A stretch of 41,840 nucleotides of DNA, taken from the NCBI GenBank assembly GCA_947445775.1, contig CANFEB010000023.1, forward strand, positions 1 to 41,840. Reading direction: 5' to 3'. Shown here one piece after another: positions 1 through 8,504 of this stretch. The stretch comes from Oligoflexales bacterium (GTDB lineage: Bacteria > Bdellovibrionota_B > Oligoflexia > Oligoflexales > RGVZ01). The notes beneath the pieces are model-generated. The model saw only the letters and a program-made list of their open reading frames with translations. It did not search any database and was not told the origin of the DNA. Each line of letters opens with the position of its first letter. Positions within the stretch are counted from its first letter, which is position 1. The position numbers and the translations under genes were made by a program.

Positions 1-458
1 CTTCTGTGGGTGTCGCGGTCAACCATGTGGCTATGGTTGGCGGATGGACCTTCAATGCCCAAACTGGAACCGTGACTTTTGCTGATTATCCTCCGGAAGG
101 GGCGACAATCGGAATCTCCTACCGTGTAAGATCAGATTATACGACGGACTATCCAGTCACCATTTCCCAGCCCGATAAAATCCAGACGGTGGTTGCCGTG
201 GATGTCACCACGAACGAAGCCGTGCCAGTCCAATTTTTAGGAACCGCCGTGCAGTTTGCCGTCAATAATGTGGCCGCTGGGCGGATAGTCCGGGTGACTT
301 ACGACTACCGGGAAGCCAATCAAGAACAAACCTGGGAACTTTCAACGCTCCCTGAAGAGAGAACTTTTGAAATGGTGATTGTAGGAAATTCAAGCACACT
401 TTATGGCATTTCTCCTTCGTCACTTCTCGCGACTGCATGTTGTAAACAGTCACCATAA
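1..458 (+). CDS. 3' end of a truncated secreted/beta-rich protein gene (partial)
   Basis: The reading frame is open to the left edge, so the start lies outside the window; only about 152 codons are visible. The product is rich in alternating hydrophobic/Thr/Val residues (for example TVTFADYPPEG, IGISYRV, IVRVTYDYRE), as in beta-sandwich or adhesin-like extracellular proteins. I do not recognise the family. The last ~30 residues, from about base 370 on, change character (Ser/Leu/Cys-rich, ending ACCKQSP) and start where a 26-bp sequence begins that recurs at 3274-3299. This suggests the native C-terminus was lost through a rearrangement and replaced by unrelated sequence. It could equally be an intact gene with a variable tail. 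Function unknown. Confidence 0.5.
   Translation, partial: SVGVAVNHVAMVGGWTFNAQTGTVTFADYPPEGATIGISYRVRSDYTTDYPVTISQPDKIQTVVAVDVTTNEAVPVQFLGTAVQFAVNNVAAGRIVRVTYDYREANQEQTWELSTLPEERTFEMVIVGNSSTLYGISPSSLLATACCKQSP
376..401 (+). repeat. 26-bp direct repeat, left copy
   Basis: This segment matches 3274-3299 at 25 of 26 positions by eye (core TGATTGTAGGAAATTCA, one mismatch, then GCACACTT). The left copy lies inside the 3' end of the truncated gene; the right copy lies 21 bp after the stop of the orphan lipoprotein gene. The pair brackets about 2.9 kb. Confidence 0.75.
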
Positions 459-792
459 AGCTATTCGAAAGAGTCTTCACAAATTAAACCCCAGCACCTT
501 CGTCGGACCTGTGGACAGGACGCGTCTGACGGTCCTGCTGGAGATCCCTTGAGGGGCTAGTCCACAATCATTTGGATAACGCGAGTACGCGTAATCCAAA
601 TACACACGAGCCCCTGCAGCTGATTTATCTAAATAAATTCAGCTGCTTAAATTTAGGGCAGGGTGACATAATCGCGTGTCTTTTACACTTATTGTGGCGC
701 TACTCGAGGAATCCCGTAACGCTAATAGGCTTCTCCACATAAAATCATTAAGTTGAGCCACTTGGGAAAAATAATTAAGGTTTTTCTCTTAA
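459..792. other. Intergenic region with consecutive hairpins (candidate structured RNA)
   Basis: No gene is supported in this 334-bp gap. It holds at least three inverted repeats. CAGGAC (515-520) can pair with GTCCTG (532-537). A nested structure has outer arms AGGGGCT (552-558) / AGCCCCT (609-615) around a 13-bp hairpin with arms 571-583 and 588-600, one mismatch and a 4-nt loop. A third hairpin has arms 616-628 and 633-646 (GCAGCTGA / TCAGCTGC ends, one bulge). None is followed by a T-run, so they are not ordinary terminators. They could be a non-coding RNA, a leader for the gene at 793, or the end of a mobile element. Confidence 0.5.
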
Positions 793-3252
793 ATGACGAA
801 ACCTCTGAATCGCCGGAAATGGAGATTTATGCTTTTTCGCCAACGTTCCATTAAAAATATAATTTTTGGTTTTTGGATCGTGTCTCTGAACGGCTGCGGT
901 GTAAAAACGCAAGAAATGAGAGTGAAATCTGATGCTGCGGCGGATGATGAAAGCAGCATTGCGACTACACCATCGTTGAATTTCGCGGGTGGAATATACA
1001 GTGCAAGAAACAAGGACCAAGCAGAAATCCTGAGAGGACCGACGGGAGTCTGCTTCTTGAGTACGGAAAGTTACATCTCCGTAAACAACAAGGCGGACTA
1101 TAAATTTACCGTCAAAGTAAACGGACTTCTTGCATTCAAATTGGGGTCAATAGGTTTTTTGTTCCACTGTAGCAAACCTAATTTGACAAGTGTAACGGTT
1201 GATTTTCTAGCGGCTGACATGCACGTGGTATCAAACCGGTTGATTAAAATTCATAGTAGCACTGAGCACGAAGGTGAGCCCCGCCTGGGAATCGAGTTTT
1301 TTTCCTGGGACGTCATAAGAGCAGGTTTCGCTAAGGGCACTGAGCTTGCCTCTGGCGCCATATTGGACATCAGAAAATGGAGGAACACGGGCTTCAAAAC
1401 AAATTTCGTATTGCCAACCTGCACCATCTTGACTTACGGGCAAGTTGCGGCAGAGGCCGGTTGGATTGTTCCGACTGACAAGGTTTTAGCGGGGGCGCCG
1501 AATCAGAATGGTTACTGCCGCGTGCCAAAATCAAATATTGTTGATCTCAGATTTAACGTTATTGGCGAGTCTTTTGGGAGCCATCCGCTTCTGCAAAGTA
1601 ATTTGGCCATTGTCCCCCGCAATTTTCTTAAAAATGTCGCCATCATTAGCTCAGCATCTTTAAATATTGATCATGGGCGTTCTAGCGGAAGCTTTATGAC
1701 GTATGGTGCACTCGGACCTGATTTCACATTGGCCACCGATATAGGCTGGTTGATGTTTAATAGCCTTGGCGTATTTCACGTGCAAGAGATTGGTGGCAAA
1801 GTCAGTTATCGAAGAATTTTATCCTACCAAGGCTCTGGCTATGACATCCTCAATCAGGTGCTGAGCAAAAGTAACCTCGAATATGTCCAGTCTGCTAGCT
1901 ACTCAGCTACCCGGACAACTGTTAACCAACTCCCTGGCCCTAAAGCCCATGTACTGAATCTTTATGCATCAAATCCCGGAAAAATTTCAACCGTGTCGTT
2001 GACGATAGGTACACGAGCGGTCCAATGCACAAAATTTCAAGTCTCGAATGGGTCAAGTGTTACCTGCCAGCTTCAGTTAACGGATATCGATGATTTACCA
2101 TGCAACAGTGGCGCCAAGGGTTTACAGACTCTCGAATTTATGTCGCAAAGCCGCCTCCCGATGTGCGAAGCAAAGGTCACATGGAGTAGCGGGAAAACAG
2201 GCTTAGTCCCAGTGATCGACACGCCCAAATACATGACCGGTATAAAAATGACTTACCCTAATCCATATATTAGTGTCATCGCCATGCCGGCGTCGGGATT
2301 TTTACGCTTTTCAACGCCGTTTCTTAAATTCGCTAACGTCTCTATCAAAGTAGACGGCAAAACTTGCCACGTTCCAACCGGTGTAAGTGCTCCTTACGCT
2401 GAATACGTCGGATGCTTCTTTGCGTGGTCTACCGCCGTTGGCCCAGAAGCCGTGTATGTGCCGTTTCAAGTTCAGCGAAACGGAGTGTTTCTTCAAACTG
2501 GTGTAATCCAAATCGAAAAATACAGGGGAAGCCAAGCCATTTCAGAGTACGGTACCAACGCCTTTTTTCCACAAGGTGTGCAACGCGTGACCGTTGGTGG
2601 CCGCGAATGCCAATTCGAACATGTCAATGTCGCGCCGTTAAATCAGATACTTGCCGTTGACTCCCATTGCTACCTCCCTCTGCCGATCCGCATCATACCT
2701 ACACCATCAACTGTGGCCTTGCTGGAGACCAGCGAGGGCTCTTTTGAATTCCCATTGGCCGCCCAACCAACAAAACTCTCGGCAACTGCCAGTCCATCGG
2801 CATACTACACACAAAATCACATTAAATTTTTTGATTCATGGCCGGTAGAAAGTAGTATTTACCAGCAAAGAAAAGAAGAGTTCCCAGTTCCGCTCAATGA
2901 GTTTATTAGCCGTTCGATTCAGAGCCAAACGACCTTCAAGCTCGATTCCTGCACGGAAGTATGTAACGAGCAAGGAATGTGGTTTAATGATGCTGCGTAC
3001 AATACTCAATGGTGTAGCTCTTATATTGGCGCCTATTCAGCCTATTTGACCCAAACATTTCGTGGCGCATTAGCGGCAGTGTTTTACCCAAATACTGCAG
3101 GTATTCCCGGCCTCGGTTGCCAGTTTGGATCGTTGGCGGGTGGAGTAAGTCGGGCTTACTGGGCTTCATACGGTCCACAAGCAACTGCGCCGGGCGAACG
3201 TGATATTGCCAGTCGGCTGTGCAAATGCGAAAATTTTCAAATCACTCCCTAG
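793..3252 (+). CDS. Orphan secreted lipoprotein, Cys-containing, unknown function
   Basis: 819 aa if translation starts at the ATG at 793 (AAGG 12 nt upstream). An in-frame ATG at 829 with GGAG 4 nt upstream is the alternative. Both give a basic n-region, a hydrophobic stretch (IIFGFWIVSL) and a lipobox-like LNGC, so the product is probably a lipid-anchored exported protein. The body is beta-rich with many scattered Cys. The last ~110 residues hold a dense Cys cluster (CTEVC, WCSSY, GLGC, CKC), which suggests disulfides in the periplasm or outside. I recognise no catalytic motif or named domain. Its base composition is visibly more AT-rich than that of the genes to its right, and it sits between two copies of a 26-bp repeat with a transposase remnant downstream, which fits acquired DNA. 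Confidence 0.7.
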   Translation: MTKPLNRRKWRFMLFRQRSIKNIIFGFWIVSLNGCGVKTQEMRVKSDAAADDESSIATTPSLNFAGGIYSARNKDQAEILRGPTGVCFLSTESYISVNNKADYKFTVKVNGLLAFKLGSIGFLFHCSKPNLTSVTVDFLAADMHVVSNRLIKIHSSTEHEGEPRLGIEFFSWDVIRAGFAKGTELASGAILDIRKWRNTGFKTNFVLPTCTILTYGQVAAEAGWIVPTDKVLAGAPNQNGYCRVPKSNIVDLRFNVIGESFGSHPLLQSNLAIVPRNFLKNVAIISSASLNIDHGRSSGSFMTYGALGPDFTLATDIGWLMFNSLGVFHVQEIGGKVSYRRILSYQGSGYDILNQVLSKSNLEYVQSASYSATRTTVNQLPGPKAHVLNLYASNPGKISTVSLTIGTRAVQCTKFQVSNGSSVTCQLQLTDIDDLPCNSGAKGLQTLEFMSQSRLPMCEAKVTWSSGKTGLVPVIDTPKYMTGIKMTYPNPYISVIAMPASGFLRFSTPFLKFANVSIKVDGKTCHVPTGVSAPYAEYVGCFFAWSTAVGPEAVYVPFQVQRNGVFLQTGVIQIEKYRGSQAISEYGTNAFFPQGVQRVTVGGRECQFEHVNVAPLNQILAVDSHCYLPLPIRIIPTPSTVALLETSEGSFEFPLAAQPTKLSATASPSAYYTQNHIKFFDSWPVESSIYQQRKEEFPVPLNEFISRSIQSQTTFKLDSCTEVCNEQGMWFNDAAYNTQWCSSYIGAYSAYLTQTFRGALAAVFYPNTAGIPGLGCQFGSLAGGVSRAYWASYGPQATAPGERDIASRLCKCENFQITP

Positions 3253-3273
3253 GTTGAGATGAGTGTTAATGCT

Positions 3274-3299
3274 TGATTGTAGGAAATTCATGCACACTT
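3274..3299 (+). repeat. 26-bp direct repeat, right copy
   Basis: This is the partner of 376-401, 25/26 identical. It lies in the non-coding stretch between the orphan lipoprotein and the transposase remnant. Confidence 0.75.
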
Positions 3300-3312
3300 C
3301 ACGATCTATCCC

Positions 3313-3330
3313 GCAGCCATTCCCGGCTGC
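3313..3330 (+). terminator. Possible hairpin downstream of the orphan lipoprotein
   Basis: GCAGCC and GGCTGC form a 6-bp stem with a 6-nt loop about 60 bp after the stop at 3252. No convincing T-run follows, so a terminator role is weakly supported. The remaining bases from 3331 to 3499 show no gene or other structure I can support. Confidence 0.25.
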
Positions 3331-3499
3331 ATATTCCGGCCCGAACCTCTAGCTGCGAGAATTCTTGGCCCTAAAACCGACTAAAATCTCAACTACTCCC
3401 CCGCCTTCCCCTGTTTTCCTTCCCCACCCCACATTTTGACGATACCTCACCACCGCGTCAATTTTCATGGCGCCGCCTCCAATACATCCATTACTTGAT

Positions 3500-4101
3500 T
3501 TAGTCCCAGCTGGGGTCCGCGGCCTGCGTCGCTAGGTCCGGCGTTACGTCCGGCGTTACGTCCGAGACCGCCTCCCGCGCAGGATCTGCCGTGTTGTCAA
3601 ACTCCAGCACCACGGATTCATAGCTGGGCGGGGCGCGAGCAGGTGGTTCGCTGGCAAGGCCTGCGTAACGAAGATAACGACGAGCCTCATCGTGATTGCA
3701 AATGGCAGCCATCACGCGAAGCTCGCCCCCACACTGGCAGCGTCCGACGTCAACCTTGAAGACGCGAGAAAGAAGCCGCGCCCAACTCGACCCCCGAAGC
3801 GTCTGGCCTTTCTTCTCGCCCGCAGCTTCTTCATCCTTGCCAGCTTCACCAGCTTTAAAAATCCGTTGACGGAATAAAGGAGACGTCCTTTAGCGAGAGG
3901 AGTTTCTTCGTAGTAGCCAAAACCAGATCCAACTTTTGTCACGTGACGCCCGGCGTTTGGACCGAACGCGATTTTTCCTGCGATGGAGGCTGAAGATGCA
4001 GCGGCGAGTGCCTCGTGATCGCGGAACATTTCATCGCAGTCGGGATTTGTGACGACCTCACCATCTTTGTTCAAAAGCCCCGCACGCACCAGAATTGCCA
4101 A
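3500..4101 (-). pseudogene. IS91-like (Y2_Tnp type) transposase remnant with internal deletion
   Basis: Two frames together resemble parts of IS91-family putative transposases. The upstream frame (4101 down to about 3857) carries a region typical of the middle of these proteins: GKIAFGPNAGRHV, then GSGFGYYEETPLAKG and YSVNGF. The downstream frame (about 3855 down to 3500) carries the C-terminal part: WARLLSRVFKVDV, a CQCGG knuckle, then MAAICNHDEARRYLR and PPARAPPSYE. The frames meet near 3856, where the stretch normally separating SVNGF from the WARLL motif is missing, so the junction is an internal deletion with a frameshift. The N-terminal zinc finger and catalytic region are absent and a stop precedes the first fragment. 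The tail contains a 12-bp tandem repeat. The element is dead. Family assignment rests on remembered motif similarity. Confidence 0.8.
3536..3562 (+). repeat. 12-bp tandem repeat, 2.3 copies
   Basis: The unit GTCCGGCGTTAC occurs at 3536-3547 and 3548-3559 and begins a third time. It lies in the tail of the transposase remnant and encodes a repeated DVTP. Confidence 0.8.
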
Positions 4102-4418
4102 TACTTTTTAGGAATGAAGACGTTGGAAACTAAGGCTCCCTGGATTTTTTCGGGGTGCCTTTCAGAGTGTTTGGTAGGGCTGTAGAGGGCAGATGCAGGA
4201 ACCGTGGGGATGAGACAGGATTGTTAATCAGTTAAAATGATTCGGTTTTCAATGCTCTTAGATACTTGCAACTCTTTGAAACATAGCCCCACTCTCTCCG
4301 CCATCATTCAACCGGTTGCATTTCAACTGCCGTGCACAGCAAATTAGCATAGATGACCACGCAGTTCGCCATGGTCAGCGGCGCCACCGTGCTGCCAATG
4401 CGCTCCCGTGACCACAGG
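4102..4418. other. Non-coding gap, nothing recognised
   Basis: About 317 bp between the transposase remnant and the pilin-like gene. I see no gene with a convincing start, no terminator with a T-run and no repeats. Short open frames crossing 4304-4486 are continuations of other frames of the neighbouring gene. Confidence 0.5.
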
Positions 4419-5309
4419 CTAAGGAGCCACCGATCCGCACCGCATTGCCCCCCCAGGGCCTGAGATCGTTCCAGAAAGGTTGCCAACGGGTTCTGAAGTC
4501 ATCGCCGAAAGCATCTGAACGTTCTTGCCATAAACAGAAGTTGCGGGTGAGGCCACCCCCGGCCCAAGGGCGGCAAGGTCGGCAGCTGGTGACAGGCGCT
4601 TGATCGTTGCACTGGTTGCCACCCCAGACGCCAAAAGTCTCACTTGAGTGGGTTGCCCCGATAGGGCCGGCGGCACAATATCGAGCGTGCATGACGGCGG
4701 TGGCGGCGGCGGAACAGCAATCCTGACTTTTAAATTCGCCGAATTACCGGCTCGCCCAGGCACGGGAACCGCAAGAGCAAACTCTGCCGAATTGACTGGC
4801 CCTAGGCCGTTACCGCTGGCAGTGGCAAAGGCAACTGCCTTTACCTGAACGCGGGCCACGGACACGGTGGCTGAAAGGTTGCCACTGAAAAACGTAGCGA
4901 AATCGGTCTTGGTTGGATCGGTAGGTCTGATTTGTAACCCTTGAAAGGTTGATGCCGGGGTAAGCTCTGAAGCAGATGGACTCAGACCAACACCCCAAGT
5001 TCCGTTGGTTGCGTCCAGCCCCCACACACCGGATTGACTCTGCTTCGACGTCAATGCACTGGCAAATTGCACCGGCGTTGCGGTATCTGTGCGCAGATAA
5101 GGCTCCGGAAAAACGGCAGGAAGCCCGCTGACTCCAGGACTCAAAAGCTGTTTCAAGATGGCAACAGCCGAGGCATTGATTTGTTCAGCTTGGATTTTGC
5201 GGCGATCGTTGGCGGAATTTTCGAGGGAGCCTTGCATGGAAATAATACGACTGGAAAGAACCGCCAAGCCGGCTCCCGAAATCAATAGCGCCAAGACAAC
5301 ACCATTCAT
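4419..5309 (-). CDS. Type IV pilin-like / single-pass membrane protein
   Basis: The ATG at 5309 is preceded by GGGGA at a good distance. An in-frame ATG at 5336 would add a short hydrophobic leader ending in Gly. The protein of about 296 aa begins with one hydrophobic helix (VVLALLISGAGLAVLSS) followed by a polar amphipathic stretch with Gln, Glu and Lys. This is the layout of type IV pilins and pseudopilins, but a classical basic leader and the Glu at +5 are not evident. A Pro run (VPPPPPPSC) separates a variable N-terminal region from a small Cys-containing C-terminal domain ending in a GPGG-x3-C motif. It is divergently oriented from the glycosyltransferase gene. Best guess is a minor pilin-like surface protein; its role is unknown. 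Confidence 0.6.
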   Translation of the reverse strand: MNGVVLALLISGAGLAVLSSRIISMQGSLENSANDRRKIQAEQINASAVAILKQLLSPGVSGLPAVFPEPYLRTDTATPVQFASALTSKQSQSGVWGLDATNGTWGVGLSPSASELTPASTFQGLQIRPTDPTKTDFATFFSGNLSATVSVARVQVKAVAFATASGNGLGPVNSAEFALAVPVPGRAGNSANLKVRIAVPPPPPPSCTLDIVPPALSGQPTQVRLLASGVATSATIKRLSPAADLAALGPGVASPATSVYGKNVQMLSAMTSEPVGNLSGTISGPGGAMRCGSVAP

Positions 5310-5436
5310 GCCAAATCCCCAAAAAAGACAGATCATTATTCGGCTGCATTCTCGATTTACCTGAGCAAGAAATTTGCCTAATAATATCAGGAAGATTGCG
5401 GATCATCTGCTATGGTCCACGGATGGGCGAGGACTC

Positions 5437-6987
5437 ATGAGCACAATAAACAACAATACTAGTCAGTTGGCTAACCGCGTTGTCCTGGGTGTGGCAAGCG
5501 TTGCCATGCTGCTGCGGTATTATTTCGCGGCCATAATCCCATTGGGCAACGACGAGGTTTATTACTGGGACTGGGGCCGAGACCTGCGCCTCTCTTATTT
5601 TGATCATCCTCCGGGTGTTTCGTGGCTCGCAGCAGGTGCCCAAGAGATTTTTGGCAAATCTACCCTCGGCCTGCAAGCCCGCGGCCTGATCCCGGCACTG
5701 CACTTCGTCACGAGTCTGATCCTCTTCAAAATTTACATCGACCTTGCGGGCAAACGTCGCAGGCGCACTGGTGACATCGCCTTTTTGTGCATGACGCAGT
5801 TGATTCCGGCTTTTGGGATTGGCGGTTTTGTTTTGTTGCCCGATGCTGGACTCCTGCTGTTTGCGAGTGCTGGCCTTTTGCTGACCACGAGGCTGGCAAA
5901 AATGAACTCGCCCGGACTTCGCGCAGGGCTCGCTGCCGGTCTAATCGCTGGCTTTGCAGGACTTTTTAAATATCATGCAGCCCCCATATTTGCTGGCCTC
6001 TTTCTGGGTCTTGCCGCCGCAAGAAACTGGGATTTCCGGCGCACCAAAATATTTTGGGGCACCACCCTGGTCACCGGCCTCGTGACAACACTTCCTGTGT
6101 GGATTTGGAACGCTCAAAACAACATGGCGTCCTTTACGTTTCAGGCGAATCGCGGGATTGCAGGCGCGAATTTTAATTTGCTGCGAGCTTCACGAACCTT
6201 GGCGGGAGAGTTTTTATTTCTGACGCCTGGTTTTTTTATTTTGCTGGCGATGACTGTCTTTAACTTGTGGCGTCACCGGAAGCATTCCACCGAAAAAATT
6301 ATCTTGGGGAGTACGCTGCCACTTTTATTGCTGATCCATGTGACCATGATGTACAAAGAAGTGCTGCCCCATTGGGGTTTACCAGCATTTTGGTTGCTGA
6401 TCCCGGCTGCCGCAATTTTTGCCGGCCAGCAATGGAGTGCAACCAAACTACACCGCAATGTTGTAATGGCAGGCGTCATCACGACTCTGATCATTGCCGT
6501 TGCGGGAATTCCCGCCATCAGAAGTGGCCTTATCGACCGCGCCAAAGGATATCCGGGAGCTTTGGGCGAATTGACTTTTTGGCCAGAATTTTCTCGGTCG
6601 CCGCAGTTCGCTGATTTGCAAGATAAAATCGGATCTTCCTTGACCCAGGCAAAGACCGTGAATTGTCCGGCGCAGCCGATTTTGGCGTCATTTCGCTGGT
6701 TTTCAGTGGCCCACATGGCTTGGTCACTGCCAGGGCAGCCGGTGGTCCGCTTTTTTGAAGACGGCGCGAAATACTACTATCACGATCGCGATCGCAAATT
6801 GGACGCCAGCAATTATAGCCCCGAAACCGTTTCCTTCAGTGGTTGCCCTGTCCTCGCCATCGGTGAGCGGGCTCACGCCAACCTAAGTGAGATCCAAGAC
6901 CGGATGAACGTGGCGTTGACCGGTGAGATCGTGATTGGACAATACCTCGACCGCCCCCTCAGCTGGTGGGCTGGTTATCTCAAATGA
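5437..6987 (+). CDS. GT39-family (PMT/ArnT-like) membrane glycosyltransferase
   Basis: A protein of about 516 aa with many membrane segments. The first outer loop contains GNDEVYYWDW (Asp39-Glu40) and SYFDHPPGVSWL, the signature of ArnT/PMT-type GT-C enzymes, which move a sugar from a polyprenyl-phosphate carrier to lipid or protein outside the inner membrane. About ten hydrophobic helices follow, then a soluble C-terminal part of roughly 120 residues. The ATG at 5437 with GAGG just upstream is preferred over a TTG at 5374, because the alternative adds a non-conserved N-terminus. The stop overlaps the ATG of the next gene (ATGA), so the two are translationally coupled. Acceptor and sugar cannot be read from sequence; lipid A, protein or another glycan are all possible. 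Confidence 0.85.
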   Translation: MSTINNNTSQLANRVVLGVASVAMLLRYYFAAIIPLGNDEVYYWDWGRDLRLSYFDHPPGVSWLAAGAQEIFGKSTLGLQARGLIPALHFVTSLILFKIYIDLAGKRRRRTGDIAFLCMTQLIPAFGIGGFVLLPDAGLLLFASAGLLLTTRLAKMNSPGLRAGLAAGLIAGFAGLFKYHAAPIFAGLFLGLAAARNWDFRRTKIFWGTTLVTGLVTTLPVWIWNAQNNMASFTFQANRGIAGANFNLLRASRTLAGEFLFLTPGFFILLAMTVFNLWRHRKHSTEKIILGSTLPLLLLIHVTMMYKEVLPHWGLPAFWLLIPAAAIFAGQQWSATKLHRNVVMAGVITTLIIAVAGIPAIRSGLIDRAKGYPGALGELTFWPEFSRSPQFADLQDKIGSSLTQAKTVNCPAQPILASFRWFSVAHMAWSLPGQPVVRFFEDGAKYYYHDRDRKLDASNYSPETVSFSGCPVLAIGERAHANLSEIQDRMNVALTGEIVIGQYLDRPLSWWAGYLK

Positions 6988-8504
6988 AAAAGGCGTTACT
7001 TCCTCGCAGCACAACCCTTGTTTTGGCCCTTGTTTTGGCCCTGTGTACGTTACTCTACGCATCGTGGAAAACAGTTCATTTCATCTGGTTGAGCCATCGC
7101 GAGACGATCAACGAGCGCCAACCATTTCAACCGATCATGGTGGCAAGGTGGCGCAAACTAGATTGGCGAGAGGTATTAAATGTACCGGATCGTTCCAAAA
7201 AAGAGCTTCCGTGGTTCGACACGCGTCTGCCCACTAACAATGAGCCGCCTGATTTTCCCTACCAGCGCGGCCCCATAGGAAATTCGTGGTTTGCCTCTAG
7301 TCCGTATGATCCGGGAAGTTTTCTGCCCAATTCAAGATTTAAATGGAAGCGGGGCCTGGCAATAACCGGCCCAGGGTCGGAGCCCATGATTGGCTGGCAC
7401 GGAACATTGCATTCCCACACCGGTTGGTCAGACGGCGCGGCCACGCCCCAAGAAGCCTATGGGTTTGCCAGGGACCGGGGCGGTCTGGATTTCTTTGCCG
7501 TGACCGACCACCCTGAATTCTGGTTGTTCAATCCGGGACGGACGTGGGACCAACTAAAAGAAATTGCTGCGATGGCAAATCGGCCAGACTTTGTGGCGCT
7601 GCCGGGCTTCGAATATAGCAGTCCAATATTCGGCCATTACACGGTCATCGGCAGCGATGGCGTGTGCTCGGCGATTAAATGCCCAGAGCTCAGTGATTTT
7701 TACCGTTGGCTTTTGCTGCCAAAAAATCGCGATGCTTTAGTCGCCTTTGCCCATCCCCTGGTACAACGCGACAATGCTGGGCGTTTCGAGTTTGCGCAAA
7801 TGGGCTTTGTACCGGCCTTGGAAAAACAAATGTTCGGCGTGGAAGTTATCCATTGGAGTGGCCATGACCGCTTCCATTTTGGCTTCAGCGGCAGGCAACC
7901 TTTTATCGACGAGGCCATGGCCCAAGGCTGGCATACCGGAGCCCTCGGATCACAAGACAACCACAGCCTCAACTGGGGTTTAGCCAACGCCAGAATTGGT
8001 GTCTTAAGCAAGAATCTCGACCGGCCAAGTTTGATAGAAGCCCTGCGCGCGCGCAGGTTTTACGCAACATCCAGCCGCGATCTTGAAATGGCCTTTGACG
8101 CGAAAACGTCCACCGGCACCTGGACCCCTATGGGCGGAATCATCCAAATTCCAAGGCCGCAAAAAACAAAGGCAAAATCAACGGATGTAAAATTAATGAT
8201 CGAAACCCGCCTCAGATTATTTGAGCCAGATCAGTATAATGCACCGCGTAGGATCGAGTGGATTTTGGACGGTAGGGTCATCAGCCGGTTGGACTTTGAA
8301 GGCTTGCCTCACGAGCTCGCTTCCACAGAGGACACTGCCAACTACTATTCAGGGGAAATCACGGGCGCATTCTCCGAAAGACTGGTCAGCGATGGTGAGC
8401 GTCACTACCTTTATGCGCGCATGTTCATGGGCGATGATTTCGCGACCTATGCACAATCATCACCCATTATTTTCAGTGGCCACCACTCTCCGTCAAAACC
8501 TTGA
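6984..8504 (+). CDS. Membrane-anchored PHP-domain phosphoesterase-like protein
   Basis: The start at 6984 overlaps the previous stop (ATGA), which fixes it. One N-terminal hydrophobic segment anchors the protein; its LVLALVLAL part is encoded by a 12-bp direct duplication. The PHP domain starts near residue 140 with LHSHTGWSDG (His143, His145), then FAVTDHPEF, a Glu in PGFEY, AFAHP and GSQDNHS, all expected metal ligands of the PHP superfamily (CehA-like metallo-hydrolases). A C-terminal beta-rich part of about 150 residues follows. The active site is complete, so hydrolysis of a phosphoester in the periplasm is plausible; the substrate is unknown. Coupling to the GT39-type transferase suggests work on the same glycan or lipid carrier. 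The 3' end overlaps the convergent SRPBCC gene by 32 bp. Confidence 0.8.
   Translation: MKKALLPRSTTLVLALVLALCTLLYASWKTVHFIWLSHRETINERQPFQPIMVARWRKLDWREVLNVPDRSKKELPWFDTRLPTNNEPPDFPYQRGPIGNSWFASSPYDPGSFLPNSRFKWKRGLAITGPGSEPMIGWHGTLHSHTGWSDGAATPQEAYGFARDRGGLDFFAVTDHPEFWLFNPGRTWDQLKEIAAMANRPDFVALPGFEYSSPIFGHYTVIGSDGVCSAIKCPELSDFYRWLLLPKNRDALVAFAHPLVQRDNAGRFEFAQMGFVPALEKQMFGVEVIHWSGHDRFHFGFSGRQPFIDEAMAQGWHTGALGSQDNHSLNWGLANARIGVLSKNLDRPSLIEALRARRFYATSSRDLEMAFDAKTSTGTWTPMGGIIQIPRPQKTKAKSTDVKLMIETRLRLFEPDQYNAPRRIEWILDGRVISRLDFEGLPHELASTEDTANYYSGEITGAFSERLVSDGERHYLYARMFMGDDFATYAQSSPIIFSGHHSPSKP
7015..7038 (+). repeat. 12-bp direct duplication in the PHP gene membrane segment
   Basis: The unit CCCTTGTTTTGG occurs twice in tandem, lengthening the hydrophobic core of the membrane anchor by four residues. 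Confidence 0.8.

Noticed and set aside
507-615. Hairpin cluster considered as an integron attC site
   Set aside because: The arms lack the conserved 7-bp core sites of attC and no integrase is seen.
4304-4692. Open frames overlapping the end of the pilin-like gene, with a G6 run near 4450 that might hint at a frameshift
   Set aside because: The annotated frame keeps the expected GPGG-x3-C ending of its C-terminal domain and then stops; the alternative frames read as low-complexity Trp/Arg-rich peptides.
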